Assembly: GCA_964543525.1 (NCBI GenBank)
Contig: CAZIYW010000007.1
Coordinates: 11,818-75,817 of the forward strand
DNA length: 64,000 bases
Direction: 5' to 3'
Origin: CBDVBE01 sp964543525
GTDB taxonomy: Bacteria; Fibrobacterota; Chitinivibrionia; Chitinivibrionales; JANQEN01
Part shown: positions 46,061-54,531 of the stretch, in pieces
Numbering within the stretch: the first letter of the stretch is position 1
Layout: the number at the start of each line of letters is the position of its first letter
The notes under the pieces: model-generated
The model's input: only the letters and a program-made list of their open reading frames with translations
Told to the model about the DNA's origin: nothing
The model's database searches: none
Translations under genes and position numbers: made by a program

Positions 46061-46270
46061 ATGAGAATAGTATCACTTGTTATTATAATCATAGCAATTT
46101 TTCTCGCCATGTTCTTCTACCTCAAATCCACCCAGAAAGCCTTATACGAAAACATAGATCCGGAAACTAAAACCGACACCCGCATTGAAGAGGCGAGAAA
46201 GGCGGTGGAGGAGATGAACCGTTCCACGGAAAAGCTGTCAAAGGAACTGGAAAAAATCACCGGAAAATAA
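46061..46270 (+). CDS. small single-pass membrane protein with a charged helical tail
   Basis: From ATG 46061, which has AGGAGGT five bases upstream, the 69-residue product has one hydrophobic segment (VSLVIIIIAIFLAMFFYL) followed by a highly charged, probably coiled-coil tail (TRIEEARKAVEEMNRSTEKLSKELEKI). A longer open frame from 46031 is less likely. No family is recognised. Similar small proteins are often cell-envelope accessory factors. Confidence 0.65.
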   Translation: MRIVSLVIIIIAIFLAMFFYLKSTQKALYENIDPETKTDTRIEEARKAVEEMNRSTEKLSKELEKITGK

Positions 46271-46281
46271 AGAAGCGTAAT

Positions 46282-46747
46282 ATGATTATTAGAAAGAATA
46301 CTATACAAAAAATCATTATACCATTTATTTTCATAAATGCGATTCCCTATTTAATGCTTTATACTCAAAGAAGGACATTTTTTTACCAACGAAATAGACC
46401 GCTCACTTGAACTCTGTGAAACCGATTATCTTATCGTATTATCAAATGTCGGCGGTATAAAGGGAGATTTACTTTACAGTTCCGGTGGATACAGTAGTAT
46501 AACAGGGTATATTCCCATTGTTATTCCAACACCGTTCGGGTTTGCATTTGGAATAATAGGTAGTAATGACGATGAGGCGGATCTGTCGAAGCTTAATTAT
46601 TTACGAAGGGTATTCTGGAATATCTGTGTGTTTAATATGAAAACGAGAAAATTGGTATATAGAAATAGTGTAAGTTTCAGCGATGACTTTTGTCGAGACG
46701 GAGCTGAGCGATGCTGCGGTTATGTTTTGATGTCATTATTTGAATAA
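46282..46747 (+). pseudogene. broken gene for a small envelope protein (frameshift)
   Basis: The ATG at 46282 starts MIIRKNTIQKIIIPFIFINAIPYLMLY, a signal-like hydrophobic N-terminus, but this frame stops at about base 46412. The next frame then runs open without a start codon from about 46355 to TAA 46745-46747, reading LKEGHFFTNEIDRSLELCETD and GGYSSITGYIPIVIPTPFGF, then CGYVLMSLFE at the end. The two halves together look like a secreted or lipoprotein-like protein of about 150 residues broken by a single indel, possibly in the seven-T run near 46370. Family unknown. Confidence 0.6.
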
Positions 46748-46907
46748 CCAATACCAGGTGTTCAATTTAGATACATTAATAGACGATATATACTATCTAT
46801 AAATGATAAAAATGAATTATTTTCTTCAACAGTTTTCAACGATAATAATGTATACTTTATAACAGTATTACCAATGACTTTGCAACACACTATGAGGGCA
46901 AGCTACA

Positions 46908-47486
46908 ATGGTATCCCCGGTTCCAAGTAACAAGTACGACGACACGACACTGGGCAATATCAATCGTCTGAAGGACGGGTGTATTCTGTTGTCCCATGAA
47001 GATCTCATGGATCCCAATTTCCGGTTGACCGTTGTTCTCATTTGTATATACAACAAAGACGGCGCATTCGGTCTGGTATGCAACCGCCCGTCACACATGC
47101 CTCTTTCGGAAGTATTCAACGTTGACAGCGCGTTAAAAACTATCCGTCGCAGCATATATATCGGCGGGCCGGTACAGCAGGAAACCCTCCATATTATTCA
47201 GATTACCGCAACCGCTGCCGAGCATGCATACAAAGTCGCTCCCAATGTCTATCTCGGTGGTGAATGGGAGTCGCTTGAATCCATTCTTGCCGAGGATCCG
47301 CAGAGGACCCGCCTCTTTCTGGGATACTCCGGCTGGTCTGCCGGCCAGCTTGAAGCGGAGATTGCTGAAGGTGCCTGGGAGGTCTATAACGTTGATCTGG
47401 AAAAATTCCTTCTGCAGTGGGAAGAACCCCTGTTCAGAGATGTTAAAAAAATCCGCGGGTATCTTAAGAAACTATCCATTAAATAA
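46908..47486 (+). CDS. YqgE/AlgH family protein (DUF179)
   Basis: The 192-residue protein has the family landmarks: GCILLSHEDLMDPNFRLTVVLICIYNKDGAFGLVCNRPS near the N-terminus, IGGPVQQETLHIIQ, YLGGEWESLE and LFLGYSGWSAGQLEAEIAEGAWEV. Length agrees with AlgH/YqgE, a widely distributed protein linked to alginate regulation in Pseudomonas but of unknown biochemical function elsewhere. No near neighbour gives a pathway. ATG 46908 is used. Confidence 0.9.
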   Translation: MVSPVPSNKYDDTTLGNINRLKDGCILLSHEDLMDPNFRLTVVLICIYNKDGAFGLVCNRPSHMPLSEVFNVDSALKTIRRSIYIGGPVQQETLHIIQITATAAEHAYKVAPNVYLGGEWESLESILAEDPQRTRLFLGYSGWSAGQLEAEIAEGAWEVYNVDLEKFLLQWEEPLFRDVKKIRGYLKKLSIK

Positions 47487-47634
47487 CATATCTCTCCATA
47501 CATGTGCTCACCGCCAGGGTAAATGTTTTTCTCATTATATTTCTATTGACAATCACTAAAAATAATGGTAAATTCATGTCTACTATTCTAATAACGGATG
47601 GTACACATTCATTTTTATTGAGAGGATTTGCCGT

Positions 47635-47820
47635 ATGAAAATGGCTGATATTAAGAAAAAGGCAAAAAAAGCAGGCGTCACGGCGGGCAAAAAAAACAAA
47701 CGGGATCTTATACGGGCTATCCAGAGTGCCGAGGGGAATTCTCCCTGTTTTCAGTCTGATATTGCTCCGGTATGCGGGGTAATGGACTGCCTCTGGCGGG
47801 AGGATTGTGTACCGAAATAA
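47635..47820 (+). CDS. small SAP/Rho-N-like protein with four cysteines
   Basis: The 61-residue product has an N-terminal SAP-like motif (MADIKKKAKKAGVTAGKKNKRDLIRAI), as in many very small bacterial SAP proteins, and then four Cys spaced C-x8-C-x4-C-x5-C, which may bind a metal. AGAGGA lies about nine bases before the ATG. Such proteins are common in anaerobes but of unknown function; nucleic acid binding is likely. It is not in an operon. Confidence 0.75.
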   Translation: MKMADIKKKAKKAGVTAGKKNKRDLIRAIQSAEGNSPCFQSDIAPVCGVMDCLWREDCVPK

Positions 47821-47912
47821 ACGGTATCTTTTCCTTTAATACTCTTCTATTCATTTTTTTTTGCAGCACATCCGGGCTGCAACGCAAAACGCAATTATAA
47901 TTGTCGTGAAAA

Positions 47913-47947
47913 GCTTCCGGTAAAAGGGGTTATATTTCCCCGGAAGC
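47913..47947. terminator. hairpin between convergent genes
   Basis: GCTTCCGG (47913-47920) pairs exactly with CCGGAAGC (47940-47947) over a 19-base loop. It lies 3' of both the SAP-like gene and the ABC-F gene, so it may terminate or stabilise both transcripts. No T tract is adjacent, so efficiency is uncertain. Confidence 0.45.
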
Positions 47948-47997
47948 ACCTATTTTGCTGTTTTGAAACCTGTCACCGGAAAACCTGTTTCAGTACA

Positions 47998-49893
47998 TTA
48001 ATCGCCTGTCTGCTCAAGTTGCCGGTGAAGCGCTTCCCACTCCTCCATTAACCGATCATATTCTTTTTGACTTTCTTCCAGGTTACCATGAATTTGAGTA
48101 AGCAGAGTATACTTTGAGGCATTAGCCGGATTGTCAAGCTCCGCCGTCAAATCAGCCATAGTCTTTTCGCAGTTCTCAATTACTTTCTCGGTTTTTACTA
48201 TTTGACGCTCTATTTTCTTCCGTTCCTGCCGCTTTTTTATTCGCATCAGCTTATCTTTATTCTTATCATCATCTTTCTGTGGCTGCAATGTCAATGGATC
48301 GATGTATCCGTTTTCAATGTATAAGCGGTAATCGGAGAGTGTACCGGGGAAATTACGGTACATTCCGGGGCGCAACTCTATAATACGGTTTGTTATCCGA
48401 GACAGGAAATATTCGTCGTGCGATACAATCAGCATGGTACCGGTAAACCGGGATAATGCCTCAGCAAGTCGTTCAACCGACGCAACATCAAGATGGTTTG
48501 TCGGCTCATCGAGCAGGAGCACATTGCCGGGATTCGCCAGCAGGGTAGCCAGTGAAAGCCGGGATTTCTCTCCGCCGGAAAGAATCTTCACCTTTTTCAG
48601 AGCATCATCACCCGAAAAGAGGAAGGCGCCGAGTATCGATTGTACCGCGGTTTTATCATTCTGTATACTGCTATCAGCCACGGTTTCGAACACGGTTTTT
48701 TCCGGATTAAGCTGCTCAAGGCGGTGCTGGCTGTAATAGCTTATTTGGGTATTGTGGCCGATAATCACCCTGCCGGAATCAGGGCTGATTTCACCGCTGC
48801 AGATTTTTAACAGGGTGGACTTGCCCGCACCGTTAGGGCCGATAACGGCAATTTTATCACCACGAGTGACCGTGAGAGAAAAGGTATCGAAAACCTTTAC
48901 CGAATCATAGGAAACGCCGACAGTGTCGCACTGTAAAGGTACCGCACCACACCGTGACGGCGCAGGAAGTTGGAAATGAATCTCCTTTTCCACCAGGGCT
49001 TCTTCAGGGAGCTGCTCTTTTAGTTTTTCCACCTGTTTCATCTTGGATCTGGCCTGCGACGCCTTGGTATTCTTTGCTTTAAACCGGGTAACAAACTGTT
49101 CGGCCTTGGTAATTTTATCCTGGAGGTTTTTTACCCGGCGAGCTTCAGAAGCACGGTGTGTCTCTTTCCATGCACAGTAGTCACCGACATTGCCGCTGTA
49201 TTGGGTTATCATCCCGCCGCTGATCTCTATGGTATGATCGGTAATACGATTAAGAAAATCACGATCATGGCTTACAATAAGCATACCGCCCTTACAGCGC
49301 TGCAGAAACTTTTCAACCCAGATAAGGGAATCCATATCGAGATGATTGGTCGGCTCATCTAAAAGCAAGAAATCCGGTTTACACAGCAGGAGCTGTGCCA
49401 GAAGCACGCGCATATGAAAACCGCCGGACAGTTTCAGTATCGATTCTTCCCAGGTGTGTTCCGGTACGCCCAGCCCGGCAAGAATAGCTTCGGCCCGTGC
49501 GTGAAGAGAATCAGCCTCATGAATCTCACGTTCGGTATGAAGTGCATCATAGGCAGCCAGTGTCTTTTTATCATTTGCACCGGAAGCCAGTTGTTCAATA
49601 ACCGACTCCGTATTCAAAAGATGGCTGAAGGGCTCCAGCACGAGGTTGAGTGGTGTCACCGACCTCGTGATATTCATTTCCTGCGGCAGGTAGCCGATTC
49701 TCAAATCCGATGGAATGGTAACCACACCGCTGTCAACCGTCTCTTTACCGGCAAGGATACGGAGCAATATGGTTTTACCCGAGCCGTTGGGGCCGATAAA
49801 ACCGATGCAATGAATCGGATTTAGCGAAAAAGAGAGATTGTTATACAGTACCTTTGCACCAAACTGCTTGTGGATATTTTGAAAAGTTATCAC
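47998..49893 (-). CDS. ABC-F family ATPase
   Basis: The 631-residue protein has two ABC ATPase domains and no membrane segments, which defines the ABC-F family that acts on ribosomes. Domain 1 has GPNGSGKTILLRIL and LSGGFHMRVLLAQLL...LLDEPTNHLD; domain 2 has GPNGAGKSTLLKI and LSGGEKSRLSLATLL...LLDEPTNHLD. Between them is the linker with coiled-coil-like character (AKNTKASQARSKMKQVEKLKEQ), and a coiled-coil C-terminus follows (about 555-631). This layout is that of Uup or YheS-like members, possibly involved in translation under stress; resistance is less likely. Confidence 0.92.
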   Translation of the reverse strand: MITFQNIHKQFGAKVLYNNLSFSLNPIHCIGFIGPNGSGKTILLRILAGKETVDSGVVTIPSDLRIGYLPQEMNITRSVTPLNLVLEPFSHLLNTESVIEQLASGANDKKTLAAYDALHTEREIHEADSLHARAEAILAGLGVPEHTWEESILKLSGGFHMRVLLAQLLLCKPDFLLLDEPTNHLDMDSLIWVEKFLQRCKGGMLIVSHDRDFLNRITDHTIEISGGMITQYSGNVGDYCAWKETHRASEARRVKNLQDKITKAEQFVTRFKAKNTKASQARSKMKQVEKLKEQLPEEALVEKEIHFQLPAPSRCGAVPLQCDTVGVSYDSVKVFDTFSLTVTRGDKIAVIGPNGAGKSTLLKICSGEISPDSGRVIIGHNTQISYYSQHRLEQLNPEKTVFETVADSSIQNDKTAVQSILGAFLFSGDDALKKVKILSGGEKSRLSLATLLANPGNVLLLDEPTNHLDVASVERLAEALSRFTGTMLIVSHDEYFLSRITNRIIELRPGMYRNFPGTLSDYRLYIENGYIDPLTLQPQKDDDKNKDKLMRIKKRQERKKIERQIVKTEKVIENCEKTMADLTAELDNPANASKYTLLTQIHGNLEESQKEYDRLMEEWEALHRQLEQTGD

Positions 49894-50153
49894 AAATAAA
49901 AAAGCTCCGTGGTTATACGCTGTTCAAAATATAACTCGGAGCTGTGGGGTATATGGTGAAAAAAGATATAGGAACAGCAGATGTTTCTCTATCTGTTTTA
50001 TAACGGTTTATATATGTCTTTTGTATACGTCCTTAATCGTAATCCTGATCATACTCGTCATTCTTTCTCATTCTCGGCCTCGGAAAGATAAAAGAGAGAA
50101 GACGAGGGACGAGAAGGAGGAGGTGGACGATTTTATGTGCACAAAGAGACTCC

Positions 50154-50302
50154 TTACATAATTGACTTAAAGATCGTAACGAAAAAGAACACGATAAAGA
50201 TCAAATACAGTACCTCAAGGAACGGGGCGGAACAGTCGAAAAAGCTGTGAGACGCCTTACCGTGACTCTGAATAATTATTTTTTGGTATCACAATCAGCC
50301 AT
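50154..50302 (-). pseudogene. possible small membrane protein with frameshift in an A-run
   Basis: GGGAGG lies six bases before an ATG at 50302 on the minus strand. The frame runs MADCDTKK and stops, but after a shift in the A6 run the sequence continues IIIQSHGKASHSFFDCSAPFLEVLYLIFIVFFFVTIFKSIM to a stop at 50154. This is a plausible single-span membrane peptide of about 48 residues. The shift could be a sequencing error, a lesion, or programmed slippage. Confidence 0.4.
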
Positions 50303-50359
50303 ACTGTTCCTCCCTGTTAAGGTTAATAGATACTGTTTCGTATTATTCAACACGACCGG

Positions 50360-50515
50360 TTATTTTACCAGCCGCATGGATATCATTTTCGTTTCATTGC
50401 CGACTTTAAGCAGTGCGATATAGAAACCGGCACTGACCGGACTACCCTGCATATCAAGGGCGTTCCACTTTACCGAATAGTTGCCGCCCATGGTCTGTAG
50501 ATTCCCACATTAAAC
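50360..50515 (-). pseudogene. orphan sorting-domain C-terminus of a secreted protein
   Basis: The minus strand ends with a 45-codon frame reading GGNYSVKWNALDMQGSPVSAGFYIALLKVGNETKMISMRLVK and a stop at 50360-50362. This is the standard end of FlgD-type or type IX sorting domains ('.Y.v.WnG.d..G..v.sG.Y...l'). No upstream coding region remains in frame, so it is the relic of a deleted secreted-protein gene. The remainder of the 49894-50839 gap shows no gene except the small peptide noted above and an imperfect palindrome at 50694-50750. Confidence 0.65.
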
Positions 50516-50693
50516 CGAAGTGAATCAACAATTATTACCTGCTTTATATTCGGTTAGCTTATTTATAGTGAATATAGTGAATATCTTTTGTAGTAGCACT
50601 GCTGCCGGTCTCAGCTTTTTAGCGTTTAACTCTTTCACATACTATTTTTTAATGGATACTGAAAAATTTTTGTTCCCGTCCTCATTCCTATCT

Positions 50694-50750
50694 CATCTTC
50701 GTCCCCGACCTTCCATTTTTAGGAAGCGAAGGACAAGAGGGATGAAGATG
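50694..50750. repeat. imperfect palindrome before the second C25 peptidase
   Basis: CATCTTCGTCCC (50694-50705) pairs with GGGATGAAGATG (50739-50750) with one G.T, and an inner CTTCC pairs with GGAAG, around an A/T-rich loop. It could form a strong hairpin in RNA or be a dispersed repeat. A similar purine/pyrimidine-rich stretch lies near 50060-50125. Confidence 0.45.
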
Positions 50751-50839
50751 GTGACAAAGTAGTATATGCAGTCAAATAATCGATCTGTATTTATCCGCTT
50801 ATGATCCAAGTAGATGGACATAAATCAGGCAGAGCATAC

Positions 50840-52906
50840 ATGAAAAGAATAATGGATAAGTATTGTATATTTTTAATAATATTTACATTCGCAACACACG
50901 CCTCTATCACAATTGATATATCGAACCGATCGTATACAGTAAAAAGCAGATATGGTATTGCTGAATTTTCCCGAGCCGGGATATCCGGAAAACCTGGACA
51001 CCCCGCGCTTCCTGTTGAAACCTTTTCGCTGCTGCTGCCCGGCAATGCGGATATTAAATCAGTTACAGTATCCCTAATCGATACTGAAACTGTGGTTATC
51101 CCCGGAGAATATACATTAAAACCTGCACCATACCCCCGCAAGCGCGCACACCGCGGAATTATAAAAAACGTGATACCGGAAAAGTATGCCGGTATTTACT
51201 GCGTAAATGCATTCTATCCTGAAAAACATGTGGAAATACTATCCACAGGAAGAATGCATCAGTATAAAATTGCCGGGATTGCCTACTACCCTTTCCGGTA
51301 CAATCCGGTAACCGGGAAACTGATAAAAGCATCCCGCGGAAAAATTGTTGTAGATTACAGGCAAGACTGTCCGATAAAATCCAATGCAATAATTCCCTAC
51401 CATATCTCACAACGTATTAAAAGAATTGTCTCAAATTTCGATGATTTCGAAGGTACTTATTCCAGAGAATTGAAAAAAACCGGAAATCCTAAATATATTA
51501 TCATGGCCACTGAAAAGATTGTATCAAATTCACAGGCTCTGAATGCATTTATTACAAGTAAAGAGAACCGCGGATTCGATGTGCAGTTGGTGACCGATTC
51601 AATTTGGGGAGGAGGTACAGGCGACTCTGCCGCTGTTAATATTCGAAAATGGTTGAAAGACAATTATGAGAACCTTGCCATTGAATATGTGCTTTTAATT
51701 GGAAGTCCCCATCCTTTGAACGGCGATGTGGCAATGAAAACCTGCGATACAGATAAACCGGCGGATTTATACCTTTCCGACCTTTCAGGAACCTGGGATG
51801 GTAATAGTAATGGTGTCTGCGGCGAGTGGGCAGATTATGAATCGGGCGATCCGGATAAATATGCAGAGGTGCATGTGGGACGCATTCCTCTCTATACCAC
51901 TGATTATTCTGTTCTTGATAAAATACTGAATAAAATTATTGCTTATGAGAACGCACAATCGGATAGTATTGCATGGCGCTGGAAAATGATTATTCCCATG
52001 GAACCCTGCGATGAACAGACACCGGGTAACTGGATCGGTGAAGCAGTAAAAAAAGATGCTTGTGAAGCTGCCGGGTGGGACTATCACCGTATCTATGATT
52101 TTGCCGATCCGGGTCCGCCCGAATCAATGCCGACCGATTATGCTACTGTTCTGGACGTGTGGACCGGCGATACATTCGGCGCATGCATGTGGAATACCCA
52201 CGGATTTGCTGCTGATGCTCTTGGGATTATGAACCTGGCAAATGCAGCGAAACTCAACGACCGGTTTCCCACAAGCATCTTTCAATGCTCCTGCTGGAAT
52301 GCCAAACCCAGTGCGCTCAATAACCTTGCCAGCGCACTTCTGAATAATGGCGCGATTATGACGGTTGCCGGAACCATACCCACCATGTACATGCCCGGAC
52401 AAAAGGTCTTTGATAACGCCACTGACGAGAGTATCGGGGTTAACTATACCATTGCAACCGTTGCCGATTCAATGACCAGCGGCCAGGCGCTTGATTATGT
52501 CCACGCAAAGTTTGACCCGACAGGATGGTGGGAAAATTACCTTGCCTATGTGCTGTATGGCGATCCTTCAATCAGCGTCTATACTCACTCAAATATTACT
52601 CAAACAAAAGAGAAAATGACTTCAAATGTTTCAGACAATTATAAGCTCAAGATAGAAGGTTCAAAGATAGTATGTACTTTTCCTTCATCTGCAATTAAAA
52701 AAAATGCATCTTTAGTAGTCTATAATTTACAAGGCAAGAAACTATGTACTTTAATAGACGGCCAGGTTAAAGGTGGTACGTATATTTTTAATTTGAAAAA
52801 TAATACAGCGTTTGCTGATGGTATCTATCTTTGCATTTTAAAATGCGGAGCATATATAAACACATCAAAATTCTCTACCATATATCAACTGAATAAAAGG
52901 CTATAA
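50840..52906 (+). CDS. second gingipain-type C25 cysteine peptidase, secreted
   Basis: From ATG 50840 the 688-residue protein has a signal peptide (KRIMDKYCIFLIIFTFATHA), a propeptide-like region, and a C25 catalytic domain with His in WNTHGF (H454) and Cys in SCWNAKP (C485), 31 residues apart as in the enzyme at 41429. Many surrounding motifs match that paralogue (IEYVLLIG, HVGRIP, Y.DPSISVYT), so these are family copies. The C-terminal sorting domain reads NLQGKKLCTLIDGQVKGGTYIFNLKNNT. The ATG 39 bases upstream is in frame but gives a poor signal peptide. Confidence 0.88.
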   Translation: MKRIMDKYCIFLIIFTFATHASITIDISNRSYTVKSRYGIAEFSRAGISGKPGHPALPVETFSLLLPGNADIKSVTVSLIDTETVVIPGEYTLKPAPYPRKRAHRGIIKNVIPEKYAGIYCVNAFYPEKHVEILSTGRMHQYKIAGIAYYPFRYNPVTGKLIKASRGKIVVDYRQDCPIKSNAIIPYHISQRIKRIVSNFDDFEGTYSRELKKTGNPKYIIMATEKIVSNSQALNAFITSKENRGFDVQLVTDSIWGGGTGDSAAVNIRKWLKDNYENLAIEYVLLIGSPHPLNGDVAMKTCDTDKPADLYLSDLSGTWDGNSNGVCGEWADYESGDPDKYAEVHVGRIPLYTTDYSVLDKILNKIIAYENAQSDSIAWRWKMIIPMEPCDEQTPGNWIGEAVKKDACEAAGWDYHRIYDFADPGPPESMPTDYATVLDVWTGDTFGACMWNTHGFAADALGIMNLANAAKLNDRFPTSIFQCSCWNAKPSALNNLASALLNNGAIMTVAGTIPTMYMPGQKVFDNATDESIGVNYTIATVADSMTSGQALDYVHAKFDPTGWWENYLAYVLYGDPSISVYTHSNITQTKEKMTSNVSDNYKLKIEGSKIVCTFPSSAIKKNASLVVYNLQGKKLCTLIDGQVKGGTYIFNLKNNTAFADGIYLCILKCGAYINTSKFSTIYQLNKRL

Positions 52907-53087
52907 TATTTGCCATCCTTAGTGTGCCCTCGTGAAAGGATGCCCGTCTTTGACCGCGAAGCAGAGACGATTATGAATGCATTGTGGGCTGGGAGCCAAC
53001 GGGTAGCGGAAAACCCCGATTCTTTTTTTCGGGAGTTGCAGATAGGGGAATGCTTTCCCCTCAAATAAGGATATATTAAGTTCTGAC

Positions 53088-54257
53088 TTATTTCAACTTC
53101 TCTAATTCCTGCAAACAATAAAATAGTCCCCGAGGCACATGAAAGCACCCTTTCCACTTCCCTCCCTTGGCGGGAATCAGCACCTCTCCCCTTCGATTAA
53201 GGTATCCGTACCATTCAGGAAATTCCGGATCAGGAAAACGGCTCCATGTGTATTCATGGACCTTATCAAACCAGTTCCAGCACTCTTCCATGCCGGAAAG
53301 ACGAAAGGCCTTAAGCAGGGCTACAAGGGTTTCCAGATGAACCCACCATAATTTCTGATCCCATTCAAGGTACAGAGGCGGTTTGCCGTCAGCATCGAGC
53401 ATATAAAAAATACCTCCGAACGCCTTATCCCAACCGAATTCCAGAGTGGACAGAATAATATCCACGACCTTTTTAATGGTATCTGTATCCTCCCTCAGCT
53501 CAGCGATATCCAGGATAAACCACATGGCTTCCATACCATGTCCAGGATTAACCAACCGTCCTTCAAAAGAATCGGGAAATTTGCCATCTGGTGAAACATG
53601 TTCATGGAGAAGCTGCTTTTTTTTATCATAGAATAGCGAGAGCATCTCCTTATAGCATTCATCAATGGTAGAATTAAAAATCTCCGGGCTGAGCATCCAT
53701 GCCATATCACGGGTAAGATTTACAAGAATCATAGGTAACGCAAGTGAAAGCATGGGACGGGTGCCGGGAAAAATCTTTGAATACTTTCCCTTTGGATTGT
53801 CTTTTCTCAGCAGAATATTCCTGTGGGTATGGTAGGCGATTACATGTGCCTTTTTATCACCGGTAGCACGGGAATACTGGCTGAATGCCATGGCTGCAAA
53901 ACAGTCGGAAAAAATATTGTAGGGCATAACCAGTGGTGCGCCCTTATGATCAAGGGCAAAATACCAGTTACCGCTGTCATCCATACCATGATCCTGTAAA
54001 AAAGTCGCTCCGTGCTTTGCTGTTTCAAGCCACACTTCCTTTTGTTCGACCTGATTATACAACATGGAGAAAAACCAGACCTGCCGCGCTTGGAGCCAGA
54101 TAAATTTATCGGTATCGTATACATTTCCTTCACGATCAAGGCAGGTAAAATAGCCGCCATGCTCTTTATCAATAGAATTCTCTTCCCAGAACGGGATAAT
54201 ATTATCGAAAAGTGTTTCCCTGTAAAGTTTTGCGTAGAATGAGTAGGGAGTTTCCAT
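53088..54257 (-). CDS. N-acylglucosamine 2-epimerase family protein (AGE)
   Basis: The 389-residue protein is an (alpha/alpha)6-barrel epimerase of the AGE/cellobiose 2-epimerase family. It carries FWEENSIDKEHGGYFTCLDREG at the start, FIWLQARQVWFFSMLYN, LVNPGHGMEAMWFILDIAE with the conserved His, FGGIFYMLDADGKP and WWVHLETLVALLKAF. Members interconvert GlcNAc and ManNAc or the reducing end of mannobiose/cellobiose. Length and motif order fit; the substrate cannot be told. It stands alone with no sugar-utilisation genes beside it. Confidence 0.88.
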   Translation of the reverse strand: METPYSFYAKLYRETLFDNIIPFWEENSIDKEHGGYFTCLDREGNVYDTDKFIWLQARQVWFFSMLYNQVEQKEVWLETAKHGATFLQDHGMDDSGNWYFALDHKGAPLVMPYNIFSDCFAAMAFSQYSRATGDKKAHVIAYHTHRNILLRKDNPKGKYSKIFPGTRPMLSLALPMILVNLTRDMAWMLSPEIFNSTIDECYKEMLSLFYDKKKQLLHEHVSPDGKFPDSFEGRLVNPGHGMEAMWFILDIAELREDTDTIKKVVDIILSTLEFGWDKAFGGIFYMLDADGKPPLYLEWDQKLWWVHLETLVALLKAFRLSGMEECWNWFDKVHEYTWSRFPDPEFPEWYGYLNRRGEVLIPAKGGKWKGCFHVPRGLFYCLQELEKLK

Positions 54258-54531
54258 GGAAACAATATCTTTTAATAAAATTTCAAAGGCTTTGCCGATG
54301 CAATCAGGATTTTGAATTCCTCATTTATGATTTACCAGTTCTTAGTATAAATTTTATCATGAAGGATTGCATTAAAATTATGTTAATAAAGCATTTCATT
54401 CCAAATAAAAGGTAAGTACTGACGTTATGATATTCCGGTTCTTTTTCCAATCACACTATTACCAAATGAGCGTACAAATTTCTTAGTAAATTATACCATT
54501 TAACACTTTTACAACTCTATCCTGAAGCCGA

